Shown one piece after another: positions 8,618 through 22,682 of a stretch of DNA of 64,000 nt. Under the pieces are notes generated by a model. The model was given only the letters and a program-made list of their open reading frames with translations, searched no databases and was not told the DNA's origin. Position 1 is the stretch's first letter; each line of letters begins with the position of its first letter. The stretch spans positions 962,001 through 1,026,000 of the forward strand of contig NZ_AP023423.1 in assembly GCF_021654335.1 (NCBI RefSeq), written 5' to 3'. A program made the position numbers and the translations under genes. Origin of the DNA: Sideroxyarcus emersonii (lineage in GTDB: Bacteria > Pseudomonadota > Gammaproteobacteria > Burkholderiales > Gallionellaceae).

Positions 8618-9710
8618 TCTGTTGCCTGGCTTGCAGGTCGAGTGCACGCAATCTGCTCTGCTCCAGTTCGGCCGCATCCGGCTCGATTAGCCAGCCTTGC
8701 AGGTTGTCCATCACCAGCTCGGTCAGCGCCCGCATCCAGGCGTCGCTCTCGTTCAGGCAGGGGATGTAGTGGTATTCGCCCCCGCCGGCATGCAGGAAAT
8801 CCTCTTTGCCTTCCAGGGCGATCTCTTCCAGGGTCTCCAGGCAATCGGCGACGAAACCGGGACAGACCACATCCACCCGCCGGATTTTCGAGGCGCCCCA
8901 TTCTTTCAGCGTGGCCGTGGTATAGGGCTTGAGCCATTCCGCCTTGCCGAAGCGGGACTGGAAACTGATTGCGTATTGCTCCGGCGTGAGTCCCAGCTCC
9001 TGCGCCAGCAGGCGGCCGGTCTTGTGGCATTCGCAATGGTACGGGTCGCCCTTGTCCAGCGTGAATTGCGGCAGGCCGTGGAAACTCATCAGCAGCTTTT
9101 CCGGGCGTCCGTGCTTCATCCAGTATGCATTGATGTTGCCTGCCAGCGCGTTGATGTAGCCGGGGCGGTCGTGGAAGTTCCTGATGGTGCGCAAGGCCGG
9201 GGCGTTGCGCATCAGCTTCAGTGCATCGAATACCACGTCGTTCGCAGTGGCCGTCGTGCTGGCGGCGTATTGCGGATACATCGGCACCACCAGGATGCGC
9301 TGACAGTTCTGCCGCTTGAGTTTGTCCAGCACGCTGGGGATGGAAGGGTTGCCGTAACGCATGGCGAACTCGACCACCAGCGGCGCTTGGGTGCGCTGGC
9401 CAAGGTAGCCCTGCAGCAGGGCGGCCTGTTTTTCGGTGTGGACGCGGAGCGGAGAGCCTTCTTTCATCCATACCGTCGCATACTTGGCTGCGGATTTCCT
9501 GGGGCGGGTGTTGAGGATGATGCCGTTGAGGATGAGCCACCAGATCGGCCTGGGGATCTCCACTACGCGCGGGTCGCTGAGGAATTCCTTGAGGTAGCTA
9601 CGGACCGCCTGCGGTGTGGGTGCGTCCGGGGTGCCGAGGTTGACCAGCAGGATGCCGGTTTTTTGCGGTGTGCCGTGGGTATGGGTGGGTTCCGTGTGGT
9701 AGCGCATCAT
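8604..9710 (-). CDS. hemH: Ferrochelatase
   Basis: Ferrochelatase inserts Fe(II) into protoporphyrin IX, the last step of protoheme synthesis. Family motifs are present: [15 protein letters not shown] near the N-terminus, LMSFHGLPQ with the catalytic histidine, and [17 protein letters not shown] near the C-terminus. The start at 9710 gives 368 residues. Two tandem ATGs (9710 and 9707) lie directly after the hrcA stop at 9715. The frame is open further upstream only because it runs into hrcA. The gene therefore forms a tight hrcA-hemH pair, and ends convergently against the PilZ gene. Confidence 0.95.
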   Translation of the reverse strand: MMRYHTEPTHTHGTPQKTGILLVNLGTPDAPTPQAVRSYLKEFLSDPRVVEIPRPIWWLILNGIILNTRPRKSAAKYATVWMKEGSPLRVHTEKQAALLQGYLGQRTQAPLVVEFAMRYGNPSIPSVLDKLKRQNCQRILVVPMYPQYAASTTATANDVVFDALKLMRNAPALRTIRNFHDRPGYINALAGNINAYWMKHGRPEKLLMSFHGLPQFTLDKGDPYHCECHKTGRLLAQELGLTPEQYAISFQSRFGKAEWLKPYTTATLKEWGASKIRRVDVVCPGFVADCLETLEEIALEGKEDFLHAGGGEYHYIPCLNESDAWMRALTELVMDNLQGWLIEPDAAELEQSRLRALDLQARQQIRSN

Positions 9711-9714
9711 CGAT

Positions 9715-10734
9715 TCAGTGTTGTGAGAGGGCGTTGCTGAGCAGTTTTGCCGTGATATCCACGATGGGGACGACTCGCTCATAGTTCATGCGCTTGGGGC
9801 CGACCACGGCGAGCGTGCCGACGATCTGCCCGTCGGCCGTGTAGGGGGCGCTCACCACGCTGCATTCGTCCAGGCCGGCCAGGCCGGATTCGTTGCCGAC
9901 GAATATGTGGACTCCCTGCGCATGGCGGCCGGCATCCAGCAATTGCAACAATTCGGTCTTTTTTTCGAACACATTGAACAGGTTGCGCAACTGGTTCATG
10001 TTCGCGGCAAGGTCGTTGATGTGCAGCAGGTTGCGTTCGCCGCTGATCACGTAATCCTCGTTCTTGCGCGCGATGGCTTCGTCGCTGACTGCCATCGCAG
10101 CGCTCATCAGTGCGGTCATGTCGTGCTGCAACTGGCGCAACTCGTTCTGCACCCGCTGGTGGATGTCGCCGAAGGCGAGATCGGCATAGTGCTGGCTGAG
10201 GAAGTTGCCGGCTTCGGTGAGCTGCGCCTGGCTGTAATCCTTGTGCGTCACCAGCACGCGGTTCTCCACCTCGCCGTCGGGCATGACAATGATCAGCAGC
10301 ACGCGCTTTTCGGACAGGCGCAGGAACTCGATCTGGCGCACGGTGATGCTGGCGCGCTTGGGCGTGGCAACGACACCGGCGAAGCGGGTGAGGTCGGAGA
10401 GCAGGTTGGAGGCTTGCGTCAGCAGGCGGGTCGGGCTGCTCGGTTGCAGCTGGCTTTCCAGCTGCTGTACGCGAGCCTCGGACAGGGGCTGCACCACCAT
10501 CAGCTTGTCGATGAACAGGCGGTAACCCAATGCAGTGGGTACGCGACCGGCAGAAGTGTGCGGGCTGGCGACCAGGCCCATCGTTTCGAGGTCGGCCATC
10601 ACGTTGCGTATGGTGGCCGGGCTGACTTCCAGGCCGGAGAACTGCTGCAAGGCGCGCGAGCCGACCGGCTGGCCATCGCTGATGTAGCGTTCCACCAGAG
10701 TCTTGAGCAATATCTGTGCGCGGTCGTTCAACAT
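9715..10734 (-). CDS. hrcA: Heat-inducible transcription repressor
   Basis: This 339-residue protein matches HrcA, the repressor that binds CIRCE operators in front of chaperone genes (groESL, dnaK-grpE) and is itself folded by GroEL. The N-terminal winged helix includes [26 protein letters not shown] and the DNA-contact stretch [13 protein letters not shown]. The GAF-like and dimerisation parts fill the rest, ending in [14 protein letters not shown]. No CIRCE element (inverted repeats of TTAGCACTC) is seen upstream of hrcA or elsewhere in the window, so its targets lie outside. It is divergent from nadK with a 61-base intergenic region. Confidence 0.95.
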   Translation of the reverse strand: MLNDRAQILLKTLVERYISDGQPVGSRALQQFSGLEVSPATIRNVMADLETMGLVASPHTSAGRVPTALGYRLFIDKLMVVQPLSEARVQQLESQLQPSSPTRLLTQASNLLSDLTRFAGVVATPKRASITVRQIEFLRLSEKRVLLIIVMPDGEVENRVLVTHKDYSQAQLTEAGNFLSQHYADLAFGDIHQRVQNELRQLQHDMTALMSAAMAVSDEAIARKNEDYVISGERNLLHINDLAANMNQLRNLFNVFEKKTELLQLLDAGRHAQGVHIFVGNESGLAGLDECSVVSAPYTADGQIVGTLAVVGPKRMNYERVVPIVDITAKLLSNALSQH

Positions 10735-10758
10735 GGCGCGTATTCTACCATTGCTGCT

Positions 10759-10787
10759 TTGTCATTAAATCGCGCCTATGGTTTAAT
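10759..10787 (+). promoter_or_regulatory. Predicted sigma-70 promoter of nadK
   Basis: TTGTCA (10759-10764), a 17-base spacer and TTTAAT (10782-10787) match the sigma-70 consensus at five of six positions in each box. The expected start site, about seven bases after the -10, falls within one or two bases of the nadK ATG at 10796. The mRNA would then be leaderless or nearly so. Confidence 0.6.
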
Positions 10788-10795
10788 CCGCCATC

Positions 10796-11668
10796 ATGAA
10801 ATCCCAATTCCAGACCGTCGCGCTGATCGGCAAATACAAATCGCCGCAGATTGCCGAACCTTTGCTCAAGCTGGCCGATTTTCTGGCGCACATGGGGTTG
10901 AACGTGCTGGTGGATAGCCTGACCGCGGAGCATATCGAGCATCATTCCTATGGCGTGCTGACGCTCGCGGAAATGAACGGCAAGGTCGATCTGGCGATCG
11001 TGCTGGGCGGCGACGGGACCCTGCTCGACGTCGCTCGCACGCTGGCGCCGTTCGGCATCCCGCTGGTCGGGGTCAACCAGGGGCGCCTGGGGTTCCTGAC
11101 CGACATTTCCATCGACACCATGCAGCGCACCATATCCGGCATGCTGCGCGGCGAGTTCGTCACCGAGAAACGCATGCTGCTGAGCGCCTCCGTCATGCGC
11201 GAGGAGAAGCACATGTTCGATTCGCTCGCTTTCAATGACGTGGTCATACATCGCGGCAACAACAGCAGCATGCTGGAATGCGAAGTGCGCATCGACGACG
11301 AATATCTCTACAACCAGCGTGCCGACGGCCTGATCGTGACCACACCGACCGGTTCCACCGCATACGCGCTGTCCGCCGGCGGCCCCATCCTGCATCCCTC
11401 GCTCGACCTGATCGCGCTGGTGCCGGTTGCCCCGCACACCCTGAGCAACCGCCCGATCGTATTGAAGAGCGATTCGGTGCTGAAGATATCGATGCATCGG
11501 GCGACCGATGCGCGCGTGCGCTTTGACGGGCATACGCACTTCGATCTCAACTGCCACGACCAGGTGGTCGTATCGCGATACATCGAGCCTGTCCACCTGC
11601 TGCACCCGGTAGGGCACAGCTATTACCGCACTCTGCGCGAGAAACTGCTCTGGAACCAGACGTTATAA
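10796..11668 (+). CDS. nadK: NAD kinase
   Basis: NadK phosphorylates NAD to NADP and sets the NADP(H) pool. The 290-residue protein has the family signature GGDGT at residues 71-75, followed by VNQGRLGFLTD, the FNDVVIHRG segment and TPTGSTAYALSAGGPI, all of which line the NAD/ATP site. No Shine-Dalgarno sequence precedes the ATG, and a good promoter ends only nine bases upstream. The TAA stop is followed with no gap by the ATG of recN, so the two are almost certainly one transcript, an arrangement common in proteobacteria. Confidence 0.96.
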   Translation: MKSQFQTVALIGKYKSPQIAEPLLKLADFLAHMGLNVLVDSLTAEHIEHHSYGVLTLAEMNGKVDLAIVLGGDGTLLDVARTLAPFGIPLVGVNQGRLGFLTDISIDTMQRTISGMLRGEFVTEKRMLLSASVMREEKHMFDSLAFNDVVIHRGNNSSMLECEVRIDDEYLYNQRADGLIVTTPTGSTAYALSAGGPILHPSLDLIALVPVAPHTLSNRPIVLKSDSVLKISMHRATDARVRFDGHTHFDLNCHDQVVVSRYIEPVHLLHPVGHSYYRTLREKLLWNQTL

Positions 11669-13330
11669 ATGCTCAACCATCTCATCATCCGCGATTTCGT
11701 CATCGTTGACTCGCTCGAACTCGATTTCCCCCCCGGTTTTACGGCGCTGACCGGCGAGACCGGGGCAGGCAAGTCCATCCTGATCGACGCCCTGTCACTG
11801 GCGCTCGGGGAACGGGGCGATGCGGGCATGGTGCGGGCGGGGTGCGAGCGTGCCGAGATTGCCGCGGAGTTCGATGTGTCCGGCATGCCATTGCTGCAGG
11901 CCTGGCTGCGCGAACAGGAACTGGACGGCGACGAAGGCTCGTGCTTGTTGCGCCGCACGCTGGATGCCGCCGGACGTTCGCGCGGTTTCATCAACGGGCG
12001 CAGCGCCACGCTGCAGCAATTGCGCGAAGCGGGCGAGATGCTGCTGGATATCCATGGCCAGCACGCGCACCAATCGCTGCTGCGCGCCGACGCGCAGCGC
12101 GATCTGCTGGACAGTCATGCGGGGCTGGGCAAGTTGGCCGAAGAGGTAGCTGCTGCTTTCAAAGCATGGCAGGCATTGCATCGCCGCCGTCTGCAGCTGG
12201 AGCAGAACGCCGAAGCAGTCGCGGCCGAACGTGAACTGCTGTCGTTCCAGCGGCGCGAACTGGAAACGCTGAATTTTACCGTCACCGAATGGGAGGCGCT
12301 GCAAGCGGAGCATGCGCGGCTGTCGCATGCAGCGAGCCTGCTGGAGACGGCGCAGTTTGGCGTGGAGGTGCTGTCGGAATCCGACACGGCGTGCCTGGCC
12401 CAGCTGAATGCATTGACCTCGCGCTTGCGCGGCGGACTGGAATTCGATGCCGGGCTGCAGGACACGCTGACCATGCTGGAGAGTGCGCAGAACGAATTGC
12501 AGGAAGCGGTGTATGCGCTGCGCCATTACCAGCAAAAGCTGGATGCAGACCCGCAACGCCTGCAGCAGCAGGAACAGCGCATGGCGGACGTGGTCGAGGC
12601 TGCACGCAAATACCGCGTGCCGGCGGAGCAGTTGCCGGAGGCGCTGGCAAGGATCGCTGCTCGCCTGGACGAGCTCGGCGGCAGCGCCGACCTGGCCGAA
12701 CTGGCCAGGCAGGACGAAGCCGCGCGCAATCAATACCTGCGAGTGGCGGCGAAACTGAGCGAAGCGCGCATCGCGGCGGCACAAATCCTTTCCGGGGAGA
12801 TCTCGGCCGCCATGCAAACGCTGGCGATGCAGGGCGGGCAGTTTTCCGTGGCCTTGCTGCCATTGAACGAAGGCAATGCCCAGGGCCTGGAAATGGTGGA
12901 ATTCCAGGTGGCGGCCAACCAGGGGACGCCCTTGCGCAGCCTGGCCAAGGTCGCTTCCGGCGGCGAACTCTCGCGCATCAGCCTGGCGATCCAGGTTGCG
13001 GCCAGTCGTGCGGCAACCGTGCCGACATTGATCTTCGATGAAGTGGACAGCGGCATCGGCGGGCGCGTGGCGGAGATCGTCGGCGGTCTGCTGAAGCAAC
13101 TGGGCAGGCGCCACCAGGTCATGTGCGTCACGCATCTGCCGCAGGTGGCGGCCCAGGCCGATGCGCAATGGCAGGTGAGCAAGGCGGCGCATGCGGGGAA
13201 GACGTTGAGCAGCATCCGTGTATTGAGCGAGCCGGAGCGCATCGAAGAGATCGCGCGCATGCTGGGCGGGGTGAAGATCACGGAAACCACGCGCAAGCAT
13301 GCGGCCGAGCTTCTCGGCGCTCCCGCTTGA
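11669..13330 (+). CDS. recN: DNA repair protein RecN
   Basis: RecN is an SMC-like ATPase that acts at double-strand breaks. The 553-residue protein has a Walker A motif GETGAGKS at residues 29-36, long coiled-coil arms rich in E, Q, A and R between about 150 and 370, an ABC signature ASGGELSRISLAI near residue 430 and a Walker B TLIFDEVDSGIGG near 450. The length is the usual one. It starts immediately after nadK and shares its transcript. No LexA operator is evident between the two genes, so SOS control, if any, would act from upstream of nadK. Confidence 0.96.
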   Translation: MLNHLIIRDFVIVDSLELDFPPGFTALTGETGAGKSILIDALSLALGERGDAGMVRAGCERAEIAAEFDVSGMPLLQAWLREQELDGDEGSCLLRRTLDAAGRSRGFINGRSATLQQLREAGEMLLDIHGQHAHQSLLRADAQRDLLDSHAGLGKLAEEVAAAFKAWQALHRRRLQLEQNAEAVAAERELLSFQRRELETLNFTVTEWEALQAEHARLSHAASLLETAQFGVEVLSESDTACLAQLNALTSRLRGGLEFDAGLQDTLTMLESAQNELQEAVYALRHYQQKLDADPQRLQQQEQRMADVVEAARKYRVPAEQLPEALARIAARLDELGGSADLAELARQDEAARNQYLRVAAKLSEARIAAAQILSGEISAAMQTLAMQGGQFSVALLPLNEGNAQGLEMVEFQVAANQGTPLRSLAKVASGGELSRISLAIQVAASRAATVPTLIFDEVDSGIGGRVAEIVGGLLKQLGRRHQVMCVTHLPQVAAQADAQWQVSKAAHAGKTLSSIRVLSEPERIEEIARMLGGVKITETTRKHAAELLGAPA

Positions 13331-13381
13331 GGTATCATGCCGCCCTCTAAATATGTAAGCCAGATCGAAATCAGAGCCCAC

Positions 13382-14540
<1,159 letters not shown>

Positions 14541-14551
14541 AAGGATGCGTC

Positions 14552-15112
14552 ATGGAAAAAGACAAATTGCCGGCTGCCGGCTGGGATTGGGTGGGGCGTT
14601 ATGTGGCTGTGATCGTGCTGTCGCTCATCCTTGCGACAGCGCTCGGCAATATGGACTTGTTCGTGAAGACCACGATAGAAGGCAAACTGAACGCTTCCCA
14701 CATCGTCGAGTTCCTGGGGTATGGCATGGCACTGGCGGCGTTCTGGGTGCTCGGGCAGCGCGCCACCATGGCCGTGCAACGGCATGAAGGGAAATGGTCG
14801 TTCATGCAGCATCTGATCCTGCCGGCGGTGAGTCTGGTTGCCGTCGCACTGGCCTACTCGGTCATGCTCCTGCTGCTCAAACCGCTGATGGACACTGCGT
14901 TGCACAATATCTACAACTGGATATTCATCGTCGCCATCCTCGGGTGCGCGGGCTGGCTGGTCATGGCAGTGCTGAATCAGTCTGCGTCGCTGACCGCATT
15001 GTTCACCGAGCGCAGATCGGCGGAGCCGGCTCGCACTTGTGCCGGTTGCGGCGCGAGCTGCGAGGAGGCGGACAAGTTCTGCAAACGGTGTGGCGCGGCG
15101 TTGGGCGGATAG
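14552..15112 (+). CDS. Four-helix membrane protein with C-terminal zinc ribbon
   Basis: I do not recognise this gene. The 186-residue protein has four hydrophobic segments (near residues 16-36, 48-66, 86-110 and 118-140). A soluble tail ends in CAGCGASCEEADKFCKRCG, which reads as a CXXC...CXXC zinc ribbon at about residues 162-182. Zinc-ribbon tails of this type often mediate protein contacts. It lies 11 bases after dapB on the same strand and has a plausible AAGG ribosome-binding site, so it may be co-transcribed with bamE-dapB. No enzyme motif is visible. Confidence 0.75.
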   Translation: MEKDKLPAAGWDWVGRYVAVIVLSLILATALGNMDLFVKTTIEGKLNASHIVEFLGYGMALAAFWVLGQRATMAVQRHEGKWSFMQHLILPAVSLVAVALAYSVMLLLLKPLMDTALHNIYNWIFIVAILGCAGWLVMAVLNQSASLTALFTERRSAEPARTCAGCGASCEEADKFCKRCGAALGG

Positions 15113-15231
15113 TTCGCTGCCAGGGTTGGGAGAGTCCGGCGCGTGTGGAGCAGATTGAGAACGGGTTGCAAGAGGATGTGAGAAGTTCGAAATAGACCGC
15201 GAATACAAGCGGCATTCAAATAGGGGGAAGT

Positions 15232-15990
15232 ATGCGCAACATCGTGCTGTTCGGTAGCGAGGATCACAATTTCATCCTGTTGAACGAGAGCGAGCCGGGG
15301 GAGGAAGGCGGCGTACGTTCCAATCAATACCTGATCCAGCATGGGGATGCCGGGGTGATGCTGGACCCGGGTGGATTCGGCGTGATGCCGCGCGTGCTGG
15401 CCGAGTTGCTGCGCTACCTCTCGCCCACCCAGTTGAAGGGGATCGTGCTTTCGCACCAGGATCCGGATATCGTCGGCGGGCTGGCGACCTGGCTGGAACT
15501 GACCGGGGCGCCGGTCTATGTTTCCGAGATATGGCTGCGTTTCCTGCCCCACTATGGCATCAAGGGCATGAGCCGGTTCGTGGGCGTGCCGGATCGGGGC
15601 ATGGATTGGGAAGTCGGCCCCGGGTTTGAACTGAAACTGGTTCCTGCGCACTTCCTGCATTCGGAAGGACAGATCAACGTTTACGACCCGGCATCGAAGA
15701 TATTGTTCAGCGGCGATATCGGTGCGGCCATGCTGCCGATGGACAAGGATTATGTCTTCGTGGACGATTTTGCCGCGCACCTGCGTTACATCGAAGGTTT
15801 TCATCGCCGCTACATGTGTTCCAACCGGGCAGCGCGCATCTGGGTGGAGCGTGTCTCCAGGCTGGATATCGACATGATCGCGCCACAGCACGGTCCCGTC
15901 TATCGCGGCAAGGCGGTGAAGGAGTTCCTGGCCTGGTTCAAGGAGCTGCAATGTGGCGTCGACCTGATGACCGGTGACGGGCAGGTCTGA
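15232..15990 (+). CDS. Metallo-beta-lactamase-fold ODP-type di-iron protein
   Basis: The 252-residue protein has the metallo-beta-lactamase fold as seen in flavodiiron and oxygen-binding di-iron (ODP) proteins. The metal ligands can be traced: H75-Q-D77-P-D79, H140 or H143, D162 and H220 (in PQHGPVY). The usual HXHXDH is replaced by HXDXD, as in ODP-type sensors that bind O2 or NO rather than hydrolyse substrates. It lacks a flavodoxin domain. A GGGGAAG ribosome-binding site precedes the ATG at 15232. The next gene, a GGDEF-EAL protein, starts one base after its stop, which suggests a sensor-effector pair. The ligand and function are inferred. Confidence 0.8.
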   Translation: MRNIVLFGSEDHNFILLNESEPGEEGGVRSNQYLIQHGDAGVMLDPGGFGVMPRVLAELLRYLSPTQLKGIVLSHQDPDIVGGLATWLELTGAPVYVSEIWLRFLPHYGIKGMSRFVGVPDRGMDWEVGPGFELKLVPAHFLHSEGQINVYDPASKILFSGDIGAAMLPMDKDYVFVDDFAAHLRYIEGFHRRYMCSNRAARIWVERVSRLDIDMIAPQHGPVYRGKAVKEFLAWFKELQCGVDLMTGDGQV

Positions 15991-15991
15991 C

Positions 15992-18175
15992 ATGCTGCCC
16001 ATCTTTTCCGTGGTGCCCCAGAACCTCGAAGGGATGCGCCAGCAGGTGCTGGAGCGTTTCGCTGCACTGATCGAAAACCAGACGCGCACCCAGCTGTTCG
16101 CGGAAAACATCGGTGCGCTGGTGCACGACGTCAATGCCGAGATCAATGCGGGACATGCGCAAAGCATCCAGCTGCTGGACAAGATCGACATCAGCCAGGC
16201 GGATCGCGATGCGATCCAGTCGCGCCTGCGCAGCGACATGGCGCTGGCCGGGCGGCTGGACAAGACCCTGGAACTGCTGCTGGGCGAGCGGCGGCGGCAA
16301 TGGGACGTGAATGACGAGCACCTGAGGCGGGTAATGCTCGACTTCAACAGGACGGCGGAGAATCTCGCCGGCACGCTGGTGGAGAAGGATCTGCTGGAAC
16401 GGCAGAGCCATGTGCTGGAAAACATCATCATTTCGCACGAGAAGGTGTCGCAGTGGCGCCTGTTCGTTCAGGAGATCCTGTCCAGCTTCCATTCCATCTT
16501 CCCGTTCAACTTCTTCTTCATCGCTTTTGCCGAAGAGCATGGCTTGTCGCTCTACCTGTATTTCCTGGGGGAGTATTCGCATGAAGTGAAAGAATCCGTA
16601 CGCGGCAAACTCATGCGCGAGATGCTTGCCAAACTGGGCTTGCCGGAAGACACGCTGATCGACACCGAGGAATTCGAGATGCCGGCGCATGCCAAGGTGG
16701 ATTCGCTGAGCGATATCGACCTCATCACCGTGCGCGTGCCGGAACTCGACGCGCTCAATCTGGCCGGTGTGCTGGGTGTGGCATACGGCTCGCTGCAGAA
16801 ACTGACGGCCCAGGAGGCCAGCGTCATTCGTTCCATCCTCGCCGTGATGGTGATGGTGGTCGGTTCCAGCAAGGCGCTGAGCAAGACGCTTGCCGAACTG
16901 GAGTATTACTCCACGCACGATCCGCTGACCGGCTTGCACAACCGGCGTCATTTCAACGAGATGCTGGAATACGAGATCGACCGTTCGGAGCGGCACCGGC
17001 ACGAATTTTCCATCCTGATGCTGGACCTGGACGATTTCAAGGATATCAACGATACCTATGGCCATCCGTGCGGCGACGCCACCCTGCGGGCGGTGTCCGA
17101 AATCGTGCGCGGCACCATGCGCAAGGGCGACCTCACCACGCGTATCGGCGGCGACGAATTCGCCATCATCCTCACCGAGACCAGCCAGGATGGCGCGCGC
17201 GAGGTGGCGGAAAAATTGCGGATGGCCTTGCGCGACCACAAGTTCGAAGCGCCCAACGGCAAGACATTCCACATCACTACGTCGATCGGCTTGATCGCCT
17301 ATCCCAAGGATGCGCAGAACATCTCCGACCTGATGGCCGGGGTCGATATCGGCTTGTATCGCGCCAAGTCCATCGGCAAGGACAGCGTATGCTCGGTGGA
17401 GCAGGTCGAGGACAAGATACAGACGGGCCGTCACGTGCGCGACCATGCCGAAAAGCTGCGCGAGGCCTTGCACAAGGGGTATATCCAGCCTTACTTCCAG
17501 CCCATCCTGGATTGCAAGAGCGGGGAGATCTTTGCCTTTGAAGCGCTGGCGCGGCTGGTCGAGCCGAACGGGGAAACCATTTCCGCCGGTGCCTTCATCG
17601 AGACCATCGAGAAGTACGGCATGGGACGCGAGCTGGATCGCGTGATGATCCGGAAGTCGCTGGAAACCCTGAAGGTGCACATCACCGGCAACGGCGCCCC
17701 GCGCAAGCTGTTCATCAACCTGTCGTCGCAGGAGATACAGGGGAGGGGCGTGCTGGGGTACGCCGACAATTTGTGCCAGGAACTGGGCATCCCTCCGCAG
17801 AACATCGTGTTCGAATTGCTGGAGCGCGATGCCATCGGCGACATGACCCATATGCGCAAGTTCCTGACGGAATTGCGCCGTAGCGGCTTCTCATTCGCCC
17901 TGGACGATTTCGGCAGCGGCTACAACTCCTTCCACTACTTGCGCGAACTGCATTTCGAATTCGTCAAGCTGGATGGGGATTTCGTTCGCAACATCCTGGT
18001 TTCCAGGATCGATCACGCGCTGGTGAAGAACCTCAGCTGCATGTGCCGCGATCTGGGCATGATGATGGTGGCGGAGTTCGTCGAGTCGCAAGAGGTCATG
18101 ACCGCATTGCGGGAGATGGGGGTGAACTACGCGCAAGGCTTCCACCTCGGTGTGCCCACGCCGAGGATCCTGTAG
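15992..18175 (+). CDS. GGDEF-EAL cyclic-di-GMP signalling protein
   Basis: This 727-residue soluble protein has an N-terminal region of about 300 residues with helical and GAF-like stretches, then GGDEF and EAL domains. GGDEF is intact at residues 386-390 with an RKGD inhibitory site five residues before it, so the cyclase may be active. The EAL domain starts with FEALARL near 516. It retains the N in INLSSQ, the DDFGSG motif, K in VKLDGDF, E in VAEFVES and Q in AQGFHLG, so phosphodiesterase activity is possible. No transmembrane segments or signal peptide are seen. I use the ATG at 15992, just after the ODP gene's stop; an in-frame ATG at 15974 overlaps that gene. Confidence 0.9.
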   Translation: MLPIFSVVPQNLEGMRQQVLERFAALIENQTRTQLFAENIGALVHDVNAEINAGHAQSIQLLDKIDISQADRDAIQSRLRSDMALAGRLDKTLELLLGERRRQWDVNDEHLRRVMLDFNRTAENLAGTLVEKDLLERQSHVLENIIISHEKVSQWRLFVQEILSSFHSIFPFNFFFIAFAEEHGLSLYLYFLGEYSHEVKESVRGKLMREMLAKLGLPEDTLIDTEEFEMPAHAKVDSLSDIDLITVRVPELDALNLAGVLGVAYGSLQKLTAQEASVIRSILAVMVMVVGSSKALSKTLAELEYYSTHDPLTGLHNRRHFNEMLEYEIDRSERHRHEFSILMLDLDDFKDINDTYGHPCGDATLRAVSEIVRGTMRKGDLTTRIGGDEFAIILTETSQDGAREVAEKLRMALRDHKFEAPNGKTFHITTSIGLIAYPKDAQNISDLMAGVDIGLYRAKSIGKDSVCSVEQVEDKIQTGRHVRDHAEKLREALHKGYIQPYFQPILDCKSGEIFAFEALARLVEPNGETISAGAFIETIEKYGMGRELDRVMIRKSLETLKVHITGNGAPRKLFINLSSQEIQGRGVLGYADNLCQELGIPPQNIVFELLERDAIGDMTHMRKFLTELRRSGFSFALDDFGSGYNSFHYLRELHFEFVKLDGDFVRNILVSRIDHALVKNLSCMCRDLGMMMVAEFVESQEVMTALREMGVNYAQGFHLGVPTPRIL

Positions 18176-18217
18176 TCGCCGCACGGATGCTGTGGAGGGC
18201 CTGATGGTGCGGTCGAT

Positions 18218-18246
18218 TTGATGGGATAGCCGGTTTCGGCTATAAT
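18218..18246 (+). promoter_or_regulatory. Predicted strong sigma-70 promoter of carAB
   Basis: TTGATG (18218-18223), a 17-base spacer and a perfect TATAAT (18241-18246) form a near-consensus promoter. The start site would be near 18253, giving a leader of about 65 bases before the carA GTG. Confidence 0.75.
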
Positions 18247-18260
18247 GCGCGGCAATCCAA

Positions 18261-18290
18261 AAGCGGGATGAACCACGGTTCGTCCCGCTT
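18261..18290 (+). promoter_or_regulatory. Hairpin in the carA leader, attenuator-like
   Basis: AAGCGGGA (18261-18268) pairs with TCCCGCTT (18283-18290). Inside it GAACC (18270-18274) pairs with GGTTC (18277-18281) across a tiny loop, with a T-G wobble joining the two stems. CTTTATGT follows. The hairpin sits between the carAB promoter and the carA ribosome-binding site, the place expected for an attenuator or a 5' stabilising stem. The T-run is short, so termination efficiency is doubtful. Confidence 0.55.
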
Positions 18291-18318
18291 CTTTATGTCC
18301 AGTTCAAGGGAGCATCCG

Positions 18319-19443
18319 GTGCCGCAAACAAGTCCTGCCATTCTAGTTTTAGCCGATGGGACAGTGTTTCGTGGTACTGCCATCGGTGCCTCCGGCAGCA
18401 GTGTCGGCGAGGTGGTGTTCAATACCTCCATCACCGGCTACCAGGAAATCCTGACCGACCCGTCGTATTGCCGGCAGATCGTCACGCTGACCTACCCGCA
18501 TATCGGCAACGTCGGTTGCAACCCGGAAGACGTGGAGTCGCGCCAGGTGTTTGCCAGCGGCCTGATCATCCGCGACCTGTCGCAGACGGTAAGCAACTTC
18601 CGCAGTACGCAATCGCTGCCGGAATACCTCAAGGCCAACAATGTGGTCGCCATCGCCGGCATCGATACGCGCAAGCTGACGCGCATCCTGCGTACCAAGG
18701 GTGCGCAGAACGGCTGCATCGCCACCGGCGACGATGTCGAGGCGGCATTGAAGGCCGCACGCGGCTTCGCCGGTCTCGCCGGCATGGATCTGGCACAGGT
18801 GGTGACTTGCGACCAGCCTTACGAATGGAAGCAACGCGAATGGAAGCTGGGCGACGGCTATCGCGATGCGGTCGAATCGAAATTCCATGTGGTGGCCTAC
18901 GACTTCGGCGTGAAGCGCAACATCCTGCGCATGCTGGCGGAGCGCGGCTGTCGTATCACCGTGGTGCCGGCCAAGACCAGGGCGGAGGACGTGCTGGCGA
19001 TGAAGCCGGACGGTGTGTTCCTGTCCAACGGCCCCGGCGATCCCGAGCCGTGCGATTACGCGATCGCGGCGACGAAGAAGTTCCTCGAAGTGGGCATTCC
19101 GCTGTATGGCATCTGCCTGGGGCACCAGATCATGGGCCTGGCCTGCGGCGCCAAGACTGTGAAGATGAAGTTCGGTCACCGCGGCGCCAACCATCCGGTG
19201 CAGGACATGCAGACCAGACGCGTGATGATCACCAGCCAGAACCACGGCTTTGCGGTGGACGGCGCGACGCTGCCGAAGAATGCGCGCGTTACCCATGTCT
19301 CGCTGTTCGACGGCACGCTGCAGGGCTTCGAACTGACCGACAAGCCCGCGTTCTGTTTCCAGGGCCACCCCGAGGCGAGCCCGGGGCCGCACGACGTGTC
19401 CCCGTTGTTCGATCGCTTTGTGGCGATGATGGAGAAGAAGTAA
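18319..19443 (+). CDS. carA: Carbamoyl-phosphate synthase small (glutaminase) subunit
   Basis: CarA hydrolyses glutamine and channels ammonia to CarB for carbamoyl phosphate, the precursor of arginine and pyrimidines. The 374-residue protein starts at a GTG at 18319, preceded by AAGGGAG (18306-18312); the frame is open upstream but that part is the leader hairpin. The class I amidotransferase triad is visible: the cysteine in YGICLGHQ and the histidine and glutamate in [12 protein letters not shown]. It shares one transcript with carB, whose ATG follows its TAA directly. Confidence 0.96.
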   Translation: MPQTSPAILVLADGTVFRGTAIGASGSSVGEVVFNTSITGYQEILTDPSYCRQIVTLTYPHIGNVGCNPEDVESRQVFASGLIIRDLSQTVSNFRSTQSLPEYLKANNVVAIAGIDTRKLTRILRTKGAQNGCIATGDDVEAALKAARGFAGLAGMDLAQVVTCDQPYEWKQREWKLGDGYRDAVESKFHVVAYDFGVKRNILRMLAERGCRITVVPAKTRAEDVLAMKPDGVFLSNGPGDPEPCDYAIAATKKFLEVGIPLYGICLGHQIMGLACGAKTVKMKFGHRGANHPVQDMQTRRVMITSQNHGFAVDGATLPKNARVTHVSLFDGTLQGFELTDKPAFCFQGHPEASPGPHDVSPLFDRFVAMMEKK

Positions 19444-22665
<3,222 letters not shown>

Positions 22666-22682
22666 AAGAGGGGAAGGGCAGC

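Noticed and set aside
10735..10795. A CIRCE operator between hrcA and nadK
   Set aside because: The inverted repeat TTAGCACTC...GAGTGCTAA is not present in these 61 bases.
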